This document shows positions 1-12,232 of a stretch of 64,000 nt of DNA, piece by piece. The notes below the pieces were generated by a model, which was not told the DNA's origin, searched no databases, and was given only the letters and a program-made list of their open reading frames with translations. Position 1 is the first letter of the stretch; every line of letters starts with the position of its first letter. A program made the translations under genes and the position numbers. Origin of the DNA: Centroberyx gerrardi (taxonomy: Eukaryota > Chordata > Actinopteri > Beryciformes > Berycidae); the NCBI RefSeq assembly GCF_048128805.1, contig NC_136008.1, positions 20,812,459-20,876,458 on the forward strand. Direction: 5' to 3'.

Positions 1-1997
1 GAGGAAAAGGGGGACTGACTGTCAGTTGAAGAGGAGCGTCTGCAAAAACGGCCCCTAACTTTCTCTTCTCTTTCTCTTTGCTTTTAAAACGGGTGAAACA
101 TTTCCCCCGGTGCCGCTGTCAATGCGTCCGAGCGCTGCGCATCACAGTCTTTGAAGGTCGCTGATGATCCAGGAGGGGGTTTGCTTTTCCGGCTGTGACT
201 CCATCGCTCAAAGGCACGCCTATGATTTTATGAATTTGCATGAATAAGCTGCTCCTCAAGTCGCACTTTGGCACAGTTCACCCCCCGACGATCAACCCCG
301 CAGAGGAATCTTGTGGATTTTTACGCACGACTCCTACATATTTTTCATTTCTTCTCCGGTTACCAAGATATATAATCCACTTAATGCAACTTGTATGTGC
401 TCAGGAAATCCAACTTGTATGCCCCCCACCCGGTCTGTTTAGTTCAACACCTTATTCCCAGTTGTGGAGAAGTTAACCGTTACCTGCCCACTAGACACGC
501 TGCGTCCTTCTGCAAGAGGCGAGTCTTTAGTCTGGAGATGTCAGCTGCAATTCACCCCGCCCCTCTCTTACAGTCTGCTGCTCACCACTAACCCCTGCTG
601 AAGATTTTCACACTGTAAGCCTGGGCTTTCTGAACTAGCTCCCCGGCGTACCTTAATCCTCATTATACAACGCTTTTAATCTGAATCAAGCTCTCATTTA
701 CATTTAACTGGATATTACACCGTGAAGTTCTCTCTGATGAATATAAAATGCACTCACTTCAGTTCATAAGTCACAAAACGTTTCCAGGCAAGTATGTTCA
801 TCCTTCTCTAACCCAAAGTGACATGAAGAAAACATTAACAGTGCAATATTTGTCTCATCTCTGTAAACTTGGAAGTTGGAAGTGATCTGCATGCAGCCCG
901 CAGCGGCTTGACGTTGCCATGTCGCCCTCTGTGGGCCGCTTGGAAAAATTTGGGTTTGGAATTATGCAGTCATACAGTAGTTTACAGGAACTGTTACTTT
1001 CAAAATGTTGCACTGAAGCACTATGATGCATCAAACCCATCACTGCCATATCCCTCCAGGTAATGGGAAATAGGGCTGTGTTATAGACCACAGGGAAAAT
1101 AATGTCTCTGTAATCACATAAGCTTGTTACCCCCAGACCACTAAGACCTGGAAGTCAGGGTCTAGCCCCTCACCGATAGGCTGCCTGCAGGAAGACACCA
1201 CTTTACTGGGTTTGCTGGATCAGAAATCAAACTCATCCAGCATCGAATTCATGCTTACTTCTCTAAGGGAAAGTTGATTTTCCTACAGTATACCTATAGG
1301 GAGTTTCAGTGTGTGCGATACTCAATAGTGAGTTTATGCTACTTTATATTTTTAAATCTTCTATGGTATCACTATGATATCCCTATTGGGACTTACAGTT
1401 TTCTTGGGATACTTTTGCTTTTCAATATGAATGAAACAGTCAAATGAAAGCCCATATACAGAGATCCCAGATCTGTATTCTTACTTGCCATCTGCAAGCA
1501 GCAGACAGAGGGAGGTTTTTTCGGGATGTGAGGGGTCAGGGGTCAGATGGAAGCGGAAGCCCACGGCCTGGAGGGTCAGGGAGGCACGGTGGCCATGTCA
1601 GAGTGGGGCAGCTGTCACAGAGGATCCATTAGGCAGCGTAAAGCCCTGCGTCACTGCAGCCGCCCCGGCTCTGTAAACCCCGATTATCCCATTTACTCTA
1701 TGGCACAGTCTTAGCCTGTTGCCTTAGCCCAGAGGCCGAGTCCCATGCAGGCGCTCTGCCTCCGCACTGCCACACTCCCTCTGCAGGACATTCATATAGG
1801 TAACCAGTCACTGCAGAGTGGCTTTTGATACAAATGTTTTTCAGAAGTAGGCTTAAATACAATCGACACATGATGTGCAAAGAACCATCATGTAAGAGCA
1901 ACTGCTAGGAAAAAGAAAATATAATAAAAGCTAAGGAGAGAGATAGAAAGGATTTTGAGTCCCACATTTTTGCAGAATGGACCTTCAAGTCCAGGCC
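1..1997. other. Gene-free segment at left end
   Basis: I see no exon. The first 240 bases are less AT-rich and have several CpGs (GCGTCCGAGCGCTGCGC near 123-140); they could belong to the promoter of a gene beyond the left edge (TENT5A is the neighbour in human), but nothing in the sequence proves it. A CpG-richer patch is at about 1540-1670. Short reading frames here are not supported. Confidence 0.4.
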
Positions 1998-2052
1998 GTC
2001 GTCGTAAATAAGAATTTGTTCTTAATTGACCTGCCTGGTTAAATAAAGGTCA
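1998..2052 (+). mobile_element. 3' tail of an L2/RSg-type LINE or its partner SINE
   Basis: The stretch contains AAATAAGAATTTGTTCTTAA and then GCCTGGTTAAATAAAGGT, the 3' tail shared by fish L2-like LINEs and the SINEs they mobilise. Only the tail is recognisable, so it is a short 5'-truncated remnant. Confidence 0.6.
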
Positions 2053-3133
2053 AGTAAACAAACAAAATAAAAAGTCATTGTTTTTCATAATTATCATTAT
2101 TTTTCATACTTGTGAAAGTGCTGGTCTATAGGCTGCTTCTGGCTCCAACGCTGGCTTTTGATTGGCGGGCGTCAGACAGGTTGATCACAAGTCTCTGAAA
2201 TTGAAACCCACATCTGGAAATGTACGTGGAACTATTAGTTAGCTTAAAACGGCCCAAGAGCAGCTTGGCCGATGTGTTTCCCAGGTGCGGAGTGACGGTA
2301 GCTATGGATTGGACCGGGATCCCTCAGCAACGCACGGCGCTCTGGCCCGCTGCAGCGCTAAATCAAAGCGGTTGTCATAGACACAGCAGGTATATATTTA
2401 TCCTTGATGGAGCCTTACTGATGAGTTGTTTTGTTTAAATATTACTAGGCACCTCATTACTCACTGGTGAATGGATGATTCCTTGGCTGGTGGTTATTGA
2501 AAGACATGAATGAGATTATTTTGTCAGAAAATGGTGTGGGAGCAAGAATTACTTTGGAAAAATAATACACAGCTCCCTCCCCCCCCTGGTGATGCTGATG
2601 GTTTTCCCTCCCATCACATGGGTTTGCATTCATTTCTATCAATCAAAAGCCTTCAGCAGCTTAACATATAGAATGTAAAACACATGTTAGTCGCCTTGCC
2701 AAAAGCTTTAGAGCACCGTTTCCTTGCTCAGGAGGCTGCAGCGCTCTAATGCATGAGGAAGAGGCCTCTTGCCATCTACTCCTTATAAACCAATCTTTTA
2801 CAGTCACACACAGCTTGCCTCTGGGGTCTATGAAACATTTTCTGGACAGTTCGGCCCAATAAACTGAAAAAGAGACCTGTTTTGTTTTTCAGTGCCAGTT
2901 AGCTGACGGCATGAGGTGGATTTATCTGCCATGGCGTGTAACATCCCCGCAGACTGTCTCTGTCTTTGAGTTTTTCCTCAGGTCGGGGCCTGTCTGCTGG
3001 GACGGACAATCAAACCTTCTCATGCGGCTTTGATCTGAACATCCAGCGTCCAACAACAACAGCACTGATGTTTCATTTCCACTCAACTGAGCATCAGGGA
3101 TCGTTTCTCTCAGGGTGACGCCACATTCACACC
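2053..3133. other. Gene-free segment
   Basis: No exon, repeat family or RNA gene recognised. It is moderately AT-rich unique-looking sequence with a short C run at 2578-2586. Confidence 0.4.
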
Positions 3134-3547
3134 AGGTTTAGACTGATATAGGGGTCGATATTGTTTTTCATTGAATGTCAGATATGGGCCAATCAGTGTC
3201 GTCCACCTCTGATACGATGGAGGTTCCCTCCTGACCACAGCTACAAAAAGAGTCTGTAAAGCTGACATGACATTTTATTTTCTTTATTTAATTGAGCAAT
3301 TATGTTTTTTATAAATGAATTCCTTAAAGGCCTAATGTATCCCAGAGTTTCCCCTATCATTGAATAGGTGTGGTGGAGAGTTTTAGTGTCCCATGGTGCT
3401 CTAAATGCTGTTTCACCCTGACAAGAATAAAATAGTTTTTGGCATGAAAATGGTTACATTTAAAGATATTGAATAAGTATCAGCTATCAGCGTCTTCTGT
3501 CTAAAAAGATCAGTATTGGCCTTCAAAAACCCATATCGGTCAAACCT
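3134..3547. mobile_element. Family 1 repeat copy A (ends GGTTTAGAC / GGTCAAACC)
   Basis: About 410 bp bounded by inverted ends resembling GGTTAGACCGATAT. Shared internal blocks are GTCCACCTCTGATACGATGG, the segment around TTTAGTGTCCCATGG, and CTTCAAAAACCCATATCGG. Further copies are at 22871-23275, 26139-26612, 40568-41201 and 63022-63493, with a fragment at 27594-27752. No coding capacity. Terminal inverted repeats suggest a non-autonomous DNA transposon; the superfamily is not assigned. Confidence 0.6.
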
Positions 3548-5040
3548 TACTCCACATGGACTAGCTGCTGTATCGGTCCTGCATGGAGACAAGTCTAAAT
3601 ATGCCAGCGGACTGCAATGCTCTGCCTAAGCAATCCTCTCTATTTCCTAATTAGAGCGGTTTTAATGTGTGGGATGAGATGCGTGGCTTTCGGTGGTTGT
3701 CTCTTTCAGCTCCGTGCAGCATTACCCCGGGGAGACGGCGGGGTCCAGGGTCCTCCAGCGCCATGATTAGAATTTCTATCTCATTAGGAGCAATCCAGCA
3801 AAGCCTGACCTCTCTGTACCGACCTCACTTTAAGCAGGGAGAGGATGGCGTCGCTCATTACGCTCCAAAATGAGAGAGTGAGCCGCTGAACAGTGATGAG
3901 CGATAAAACAATGCACACAGAGCAGAGGAAAGTACAAAAAAATACTGGACTCTACTGTGCTGAGAGGAGAGGATTTGAATGCGGTGACAATGGACAAACC
4001 ACCAATAAACACATACATTTCATTTTCCCTCTCTCGGGGCAGAGTAGAAATAGCTGTCAAATGTCTAACCTCATCCATTTCCAGTTGGCAGTGCGATCTT
4101 GGGAAGTAAATAAGATGGAATATCTGGGCGACACATTCGGTCTCGGCCTCGAGAAACAACTCGTTGCACCCCAGTAGCATGACGAAGGCCTCAAGAAGGG
4201 CTGAGCCTTTGTTTCAGGCGTCAAATAATGTTGGCACTTGAGAAAAAAACGATGACATAACCTGAAAACAAAGATGCCATCACTGTCATTCTTCCTCCTT
4301 CGCTCCTCCATCATGCTCTTTCCTCCTCCTCTCCTCCTCCTCCTCCCTTTCGCGGAGATAACTGGATTTCCAGGTGAGTCGCATTAGTTTGTCCAGGCTG
4401 TCGGAGCGATATTCCCAGCGCTGACGGCATAGTTGGTTTTGGTCGTGGATCAGAGGCACGGGGGGACAGAATGGGATTTCCAGTCCTTTTCAGTCAACTG
4501 GTTCTGACCCCCAGTGACAAAAAAAAAAAAAAAAGCTGGAGAATCGCTCTGCGGGCGAGGAAATGTAACGTGGGGTCATACAGGGTCAGCTGCAGCAGAG
4601 AGAAGCAGCAGCAGCAACACAGATGATTCCTTTATTTCACTTCTTTTTGATCCCCGGGGCTTGGTGTGTGTGGTGCGACCGGCTCCGGATGGTTTCGGCA
4701 GGTCAACGCTGACGGTTACAGAGGGGGTCCTGTTTCATAGGGAGATAGAGAGGCACATCTCACCTAATCTGCCTCATTATGGGGTATTTGTGATCTATCT
4801 TACAGCTTGAGGCGAAGGAGGGAAATGCTGCTAAAGCACTTGAGGCACTAATAGGCGTTTTGTGGTCTCAGTACTGTATGTGCCGTCTCCAGCTAGCTGG
4901 CGCTCATCACTGGATCCACCTTAACAGCATCGCAGCCTCTCCTCCACCTGGATGTCGGCCTACTGAGGAAGCAGTGGCACACATCCATGAGGTGTGGCGC
5001 TCAAACAGCCCGAGGTGTTTTGAGGATGATTTTCCAATCT

Positions 5041-5060
5041 ATGTGTGTGTGTGTGTGTGT
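5041..5060. repeat. (TG)n microsatellite
   Basis: About ten TG units, clean. Confidence 0.9.
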
Positions 5061-5217
5061 TTTATGGGTGTGTCCATCTGCTGACATATCTTAGTTAGTA
5101 TCCATTCAGGACGGAGTTATGAAACTAACAATAGAATGATCAGTGGGGCCATAGGACAAACATGGATCCATGACATTAACCCACTTGGTTTCTAAGAGGT
5201 GATTAGTGATTAATAAT

Positions 5218-5440
5218 AATAGTAAGAAGAAGAAGAAACAATAAGACAATAATAACAGTAAGTAGAAGGAGGGGAAGAAGAAAAACAAAAAGAAGAAAAA
5301 GGAGACAGGGAAGCAGGAACAGGAAAAAGGAGAAGGGTTAGAAGAAAAAGGAAAAGACGAAGAAGGGGAAGAAGAAGAAAAAGGAGAAGAAGCAGAAAGC
5401 GAAGAAGAAAATGGAAAAGAAGAAGAAAAGGAAGAATATA
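5218..5440. repeat. About 220-bp polypurine tract, (GAA)-like
   Basis: The plus strand is almost entirely A and G (AAGAAGAAGAAA-type units with GGAG and GGAA interruptions). The long leucine/phenylalanine reading frames on the minus strand across it are artefacts of composition. Confidence 0.9.
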
Positions 5441-8071
5441 CAAAATATTAGAGACACTCTTTTCATGAAGTACACTGATGAGATGAATCCATTATCAAGC
5501 TATTATCCCTTATTGATTTCCCTTATAAAATGTATACACAATGGAGGAGATGTAGAGAAAGAGAAGCAGACGAGTTAGAGAAGGATTTTTAAGCTTTGAG
5601 ACAACCGAGATGTGAATTGTGCAAAAGGGGCTGCAACTCAATATCTGTCCCTAATATGTCCCTAATATATTGCACATTCAGTGTAAATAAATGGTCCGTA
5701 AACCAAGCAGCCAGGTCTGCACAGGCATCTTAAAATCAATCAATAGGGGGAGCCACATATGCCAAAAATGTTGAGTCTTCTGACTGCCTTGCAGAAAAAA
5801 TAATAGTGCAGATAGGAAGAATTGAGAAGTTATGCTCTTGTACGATCATAGACGTATCAGAAAATAAAGCATAAAACAAAATGAAAATCATGTAAATAAT
5901 TATCGTCACACACAGGGATTTGGTACCTGCTTTGCAACAACATTTTGAATAATTCGTTTCCTGCCAAGAGGTCACAAGACCAGCTCGTTGCCGGGAAACA
6001 CGTGGCCCTTCGGCTGTCAGACTGACAGCATGGAGGAGCCAGGAAGACGTCACCAGACGGCAGCCAAGACACAGGAAGGCCGGCACGTTCCGGGCACGCT
6101 CAGAGAGTAAAGACATTCCTGAGGCCCTAATGATCTTTGTACAGCAGCCAGCTGAGTGACGGTTGTGGAGCAGTCAGGTAATCCGGGGCTAACTGGCTCC
6201 ATGTCCACTAAGTGGGATTGAGAGGGCTAGTGTTAGCTCTACTCTCTGACTGTGGCTATGAAGAGAAACTAAGCTGCCGGAAGACGCTTTGAGCCGCAGG
6301 CCAGCATTCAGGCCTAAGAAGTGTATGAATAACTCTTAAGTAAGGATTTATGGTAGTCGCACTCTGGTACTCGCAATCTGTACTGCTTTCTCTGAGAGTG
6401 AAAGTGACAGGCTGATCAAATGGCAGCACAGACTTGTCTGCTTTTTCTACAACCAGGAAGTTAACCAGGCTCACATATGGCTAATGTTGCCTGTGCAATA
6501 AATTATGTGCAGGATTAGTGGGTGGTAAAACCATTTCAACTCAGTTTACCCACCTTCTTATTTGTACAATAGATCCACATTTTTAGGCTGACATAAAACT
6601 TTATGATATAAAATCATAGTGTAGGCTACATCACACACAAACTGATGCTAGTTATATGAAAAGGGGCTCTTTTAAAGGAAAAACAAAGTAGAATGAAAGT
6701 AGAATTGATTTTTGTTTATAGTGGTTGTTTGCGTTATGATGATCACCAACTGGAGGTCATAGTTTACCACCTTTTCATTTACCAGTAGGCCTACATCACT
6801 GGATATGCCTAACAGCAGTTTGGGTTTAAGTTCTGCTTGTGCTGCATTCACTGTGATCTGATATTAGTGGTTTATTGCAAATGCACTGAAGGGGAAGGAA
6901 ATGTGGCCATAGAGTAAAACGCATTCATGTTGTCATTATTATCATGATGTGTGACACCACCATTATCATTAACTTCCTCTAATATTTAATCTTGATCTTA
7001 ACTGATGAACTGTTAGGAAGACAGCAATAGCTGGTGTTATCCTGTACAGGACAAAAGACCCATTTTTTTTTTTTGTCGGGCTGCAAAGCTGGAACTTGAT
7101 ATTTTCACCTATAAAATTAGTTAATGAACTATTCCAACTGTAAAGCAAAGAAATAAAGTGTGATCATTTTTTTAAGATATTCAGCTTTGGAACGTTGCTT
7201 CTTGTCCAGCAAGTGAAAGCCCTGCACAGTGAGCAGATTTCAGCACTACCCAAACACTGATGGATGCAGTCTCTATTGTCTTTTTTTCACAGTCTGAGCG
7301 TATACACAGGCTCGGATGTTTCTTTGGCTACATTTTCACTGTAGCTCAAAACCTGATTTTACAGCAGTGTTTGTGGAACAACCAGCATGATTAACTACTT
7401 CAATCCCCTCATCACCCAGAAACCGTTGAACGCAACTTCAACATGCAGCATTTCCCAAATTCTAACCTGGAAAAATCTGCTTCTGAATGGTTGCAAACAA
7501 ATCACAGCCTGACTGGGCTATTTTTCCACTCTGAAGGAGGTTGCTCCCAGGTGTGCACCCCTGATCTGGACTGGGATACAAAGAAGGAGTAGGAGAACTA
7601 ACTTTAGAGTCAGTTTACAATCATTAGACCCTAACAAATTACATTGACATGGCAACCTGATGAGTGATGAAATCAGGCAGGATAAATGGCTTTTTTGGCC
7701 AAACTCGGCCTGCTTGGACCTGGCGCTCTCCAGTCCAGGAGCAGGTTGGGAATGTAGGAGGTATTCCGTGGAGTGTCTAGCATGTCCCTTTTTCTCCATA
7801 AACAAATTAATCCTGAAGTATCCTCGCTGTCTGGAGGACGGCCCTATGACTTTCCCATCTGCCTGGCAGGACGGCTGGCCGGCCCGGGCCTATCCTCCGC
7901 TGTCTCTCCACAGGAAGAGTGCAGCTTCTCCAAATACACTTCACTGCTCTGTCACGCCCATCGCTTCATGTCTCACAGCAAAAGTATGTCCACTGCTGCC
8001 TGCCAGCCAAACTTTTTGATTTTACAACCGCATAAATATTAAGAATCAAGGGTGACTATATATATCTAAAG

Positions 8072-8363
8072 TACACTAGCAGTCAGAAGTTTGGACATGC
8101 CTGATTAAATGTACTTTGTTTTCCATTATTTTATTATTATCTAAAGGCTTATGCTTAAATGCTTGAAATTTGTTTTTTTGACAAATATAAATAATGAAGC
8201 TGATGCCTATGTATGAACATCTTTCAGAGAAATTCTTTTTTTGGTCACTGCATAATTCTATTTGTGTTATTTCATAGTTTTGATGTCTTCACTATTATTC
8301 TAAAATGTGAAAAATAGTAAAAATAAAGAAAAATGTGTGTCCATACTTTTGACTGGTAATGTA
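8072..8363. mobile_element. Non-autonomous Tc1/mariner-like element
   Basis: A 292-bp unit flanked by TA. Left end ACACTAGCAGTCAGAAGTTT and the reverse of the right end ACATTACCAGTCAAAAGTAT match closely, giving an inverted terminal repeat of at least 30 bp. The CAGTCAAAAGTTTGGAC type end is characteristic of fish Tc1 elements. The inside is AT-rich without transposase. Confidence 0.75.
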
Positions 8364-9051
8364 CATGATGCAGTGTTTTTTTCCACGCAGGTAACTTGAA
8401 AATCTAATTTCAAAACACATCATGTGGCTTTGAACACTACATTTATATTTAGAGCAGAGACGCAAAGGATAAATGGTTTTGCACAGCTCTGTATTCGTCC
8501 CCAGGCTTACCGCACGTCAGCCCGGTTCATTATACAGCTCGATGTAAAGAGGCAGACACTCTCTCTCAAAGGCTTTGATCCGTGTGTCATCTCTGCACTG
8601 GCTAATAGATCCTAATGAGTAATTCATATTTCCCCCATGAGCCGTCTCTCTCTGACTTCCGATGTGATGCTCTACCTGTAATTACAGCCAATAAAAAGCC
8701 TAAATCGCCACACTCTCTTTTCAGAGCGGGGTCATCACATCTAATCAGAGGCGGAGACTCGGTAATGGCCGTTTACTGATGCAGGGCAGATGAAGTGTCA
8801 GGAGCCGGGCAGATGAAATGTTATCTTTATTAGATGCAATGAGAGCCACATTTTTCACAGTGACGGATTGACTTTCTACAATCTAACAGCAATAAAAAAA
8901 AGAAAAAAATAAATGACAGAAACTAAAGCAAGAGAATTAATTTAGAGAATTAAATTTGTCTCTCCTTTCACTCAGTCCACTATAATCTAACAGATCAGTA
9001 ATCGAATGGAAATACAGACGGGGAGACGGGGTCATTGCACAGGTGAGTTCT
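8364..9051. other. Gene-free segment, candidate conserved block
   Basis: No exon. Between about 8430 and 8890 the sequence is balanced in base use, repeat-free and carries homeobox-type sites; see findings. The remainder is AT-rich. Confidence 0.4.
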
Positions 9052-9090
9052 TTTATTGCATGCCATTTTCTCTTCACATCCGTAAGTCTC

Positions 9091-9091
9091 T

Positions 9092-9124
<33 letters not shown>

Positions 9125-9131
9125 ACACACA
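9091..9131. repeat. (CA)n microsatellite
   Basis: CA run interrupted by two CG steps. Confidence 0.9.
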
Positions 9132-9941
9132 AATGGCATTGGAAGAAGACGAGTTTACATGGTCCAGATCGAAGGTACCAAGCCAACATCGGCTCCAGAA
9201 AATAAAGCTAAAGAATAAAACAACTCAAATAATGGAGAAAATAATGAAACGGGAGAGAAATGATATTGTAAGTGCTGTACTTGTGTGTATGTGTACATGT
9301 GGTCATTGTTGAATAAAGGCACATAACCTTCTCCACAGCTTGCTGGTAACTTGAGAAAGGGCAGAAAGCCAATTCCATACAATCAACCCCCTGTGTAGAA
9401 TTGCAACAAATAATGTATTTTAAACATGATAAAGTTACATTTCTTAGCAAGAATGCTAACCCAATGCAAATCAGCTCAAGTGATCAGTCAAAACAATGCA
9501 GCTATTGAGCTATTGAGCAAAAACCCCAAATCATCAAAAATAAAAAAAAATTCAACACAAATCCACTGCCTTCTTCAGCAGTTTACCTTACTTCTCAAGC
9601 GCAGTTGACTGCTCTCCCATATTTTTATAATTGGCACCCTTACTATTATTCACACCGACAGCATGAACTGCCTCAGTACACTCAATAGCCCTCCAGGTAC
9701 TGTAGTTTGGACCCAATTTGCGGTTTGGACATCCCCATTTCTTTTCACTTCTTTGGCAACTAAATATTACTAAACAACAATTCAGATAAGCTGACAATAT
9801 CCTTTTGGAAGGTTGTTTACTTTTCACATAGTTCTTGTTTTGCAGAGCAAGAAAGAAAATCATGCATTAATAAGAGATCCTTTGCTCAAAACCTCTTTTC
9901 AATAGCTTTCTACCCCCAGGGACACATTCATTAGTTACCAA

Positions 9942-9979
9942 AAAAAACAAAAACAAAAAAAAAAAAAAACACACACACA

Positions 9980-10013
<34 letters not shown>
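9942..10013. repeat. ibtk: Compound microsatellite (A)n(AC)n(TC)n(AC)n
   Basis: An A-rich run passes directly into AC, then CT, then AC units. It lies in the inferred ibtk 3' UTR. Confidence 0.9.
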
Positions 10014-10248
10014 AAATGTTGAGCAGCAATAAAATCTAAAGTAACACTGGGGAGATAAGCATAAGATCTGCGTCAGACCCGGCCCACACTGGGACGGTTG
10101 AGTCTGAGGTACACCTTAACACAGACTGATGTTTCACATGAGGTTTCAGGTACGCTGCAGGCGGGATGGTGCAGGTACGGTGACGCTGGGTGACAACTGC
10201 AGGGAATCTTCTCAGTTTGACGGGATGTAGCGGCTGTGCTGTCTGGCA

Positions 10249-10374
10249 TCAGTGTTTGTTCCAGGTCGGCGTGGCGACGGGACCCCGGGAAGACCTCTCC
10301 ACCACTATCAGCTCGTCGGGGTTGTCACGCGCCTCGTAATGGAACAACAGGTCTTGGATGGCCCGCTCCTCAAT
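10249..10374 (-). CDS. ibtk: ibtk last exon: C-terminal block and stop
   Basis: After a TAG acceptor the exon codes 41 residues, IEERAIQDLLFHYEARDNPD followed by ELIVVERSSRGP and a WNKH ending, then TGA at 10249-10251. The human protein ends a few residues later with the same WNKH core, so the stop is at the expected place. The tail forms the helix/strand block shared by all IBTK proteins. Confidence 0.95.
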   Translation of the reverse strand: MEERAIQDLLFHYEARDNPDELIVVERSSRGPVATPTWNKH

Positions 10375-10790
10375 CTAGAAAGACAGCAGAGGGAAAAAAA
10401 AAAAAAAAAAAAGACAAGACATGAGCGATAGAAGAAAAAAGGGAAGAGACTGGAGGGGGAAGTGTGGGCAATGAAACCACAATTCATTTGAGGGTAAAAC
10501 AGAAAACGCTGACAGTGAAAGCTTAATGATAATAAGATCATTTTACATAATAGCAAGCAGAAAGCCACAGAAAAACACAAGAGTAGAGCTGAGCGTTATG
10601 CGAAGGCGCTGACAGAGGCCTGGCAGTAGCTGGAGGAGGACTGAGACGGCTGTTAGAAGACGCAGCTGGAGGCACCTCATTTCTAACCGGCGCTGCACAG
10701 AATGAGATGTTCGTTAGAGACTCGTCTGCCAAACGGGGAAGGAAATAGGACGCACGCGGCGGCCATACCGCCCAGCCTTCCAGCTGGATG

Positions 10791-10831
<41 letters not shown>

Positions 10832-11049
10832 ATACGTTCTGTCACGGCAGAAGTATGTATGCGCGAGTGAGTGCGTAAACGCAGACGCGCGCGGACAAGA
10901 TGGGTTACCTGGATGAGCGCCAGCGGCTTCTCTCGGCTGCGGATCAGCGCGGCTTCCTGCTGCTTTTCCTCCTCCACGATGGAGGCAAAGGTCACCATGG
11001 AGGAGCAGGGGGGGCTGCCCACTGCTCCCAGCACCCAGGGCCTAGAGGA

Positions 11050-11088
<39 letters not shown>

Positions 11089-12175
11089 AGAGAGAGGATG
11101 GGAGGGTTGCATAAGTATGTGTGGTTGCGCTGTGTTAGTGGTAAGTGAGGGAAACAACAGTCCAACTGGGTGGACACAGGCTGAGTAAACTACTACTGAC
11201 AGGCTCCTGTGTGTGAATGGCCGCCTCCTCTCCACCTGGCATGAACATGCATCTTGTATCAGCTTTGTGGAACCGGATCGCCTTTACACCCGACGTTAAA
11301 ATGCATCTCCATTATACACATTAACATTTCATTTCTCTTTCCCCTCGCAAAACACAGATTGCTGTGCACGTCATTTCCTTCGGAATATTTACGTCTTTTA
11401 ATACTGGCAGTAAACACCAGACAATCCAAGTATGCTACTATACTATTCCCTGCAGGCTGCTTGATTTATGTGCACTTAGGTTTATTTCTACTTCGATAGC
11501 TGCTATATGTGGATGTGAGATGCACTGCATTTACACTTTGTTATAAATGTGACCAGTTCATTTATACCTGGATTTGATGCGTTTTTGCTCCATCTGGTCA
11601 CCAGGATGCATGTTAATACCAGGTGGAAAGGGTGTGTGTGTGTGTGTGTGCATGCGTGTAACTCAGAGCAAGAAACACCTGTGGAAATGTTCATAGAAGG
11701 CCTAAGCAAAGGAAAAAAAAATCTGATGTCGGCTCAACTGGCAGAGACTGAAAAAACATTTATATTAATTCTGACTGGGGATATGGAAACACTTGTCCCA
11801 GAAGGCCGAGATAAGAATGTACAAGGCTGCCGCTGCTTCCTGAGCCTTGAACTCATCCGTCTCTCTCGGCTCATGCAAACCCATGAAGGAAGAGGAGGGA
11901 CCTGGAACCTGCTCCCTGTTCTGAATGATCCGCTGTGACATGAGGTTTGCCCTTATCAATTCTGATTAACATCAGAAGCTTCGCTAGAGTGACTCGCACA
12001 GCTGCTTAATATCTGACGGTCTACTAGGGGCTGACGGACAGAGGAAGGAAGTATTCTATCTTGGATCGGATAAAAAGAGCTGCACTTACGAAAACCTAGA
12101 GAGATTAACTTGACTTTCAAGACCTTAAATATCTGTGAGGGAGAAGGAGGACGCATAACTTGGGCCATCTCCCTG

Positions 12176-12232
<57 letters not shown>

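Larger units (their letters stand above)
3548..8071. other. Gene-free segment with low-complexity tracts and candidate regulatory blocks
   Basis: No exon is supported. It holds a poly(A) run at about 4519-4534, a TG repeat at 5041-5060, the polypurine tract at 5218-5440, and two unique-looking blocks (about 3661-4220 and 7730-7990) discussed as possible conserved non-coding elements. Confidence 0.45.
9052..10248 (-). other. ibtk: ibtk 3' UTR (inferred) ending at poly(A) signal 9052-9057
   Basis: The first minus-strand AATAAA downstream of the stop codon is at 9052-9057, giving a 3' UTR of about 1.2 kb. No AATAAA or ATTAAA was found nearer. The stretch includes a compound (AC)(TC)(AC) microsatellite next to a poly(A) run at about 9942-10013 and a CA repeat at 9091-9131. 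The end point is an inference from the signal alone. Confidence 0.35.

Noticed and set aside
5210..5443. Leucine-rich minus-strand protein
   Set aside because: Translation of a polypurine tract; no start context, no homology.
7660..8042. Two overlapping plus-strand frames of 89-119 codons
   Set aside because: No domain, no splice sites that help, and both frames equally open; more likely non-coding regulatory DNA.
10714..11235. 173-codon minus-strand frame with a polyproline run
   Set aside because: It is ibtk exon 28 read through both flanking introns; the prolines are the C homopolymer.
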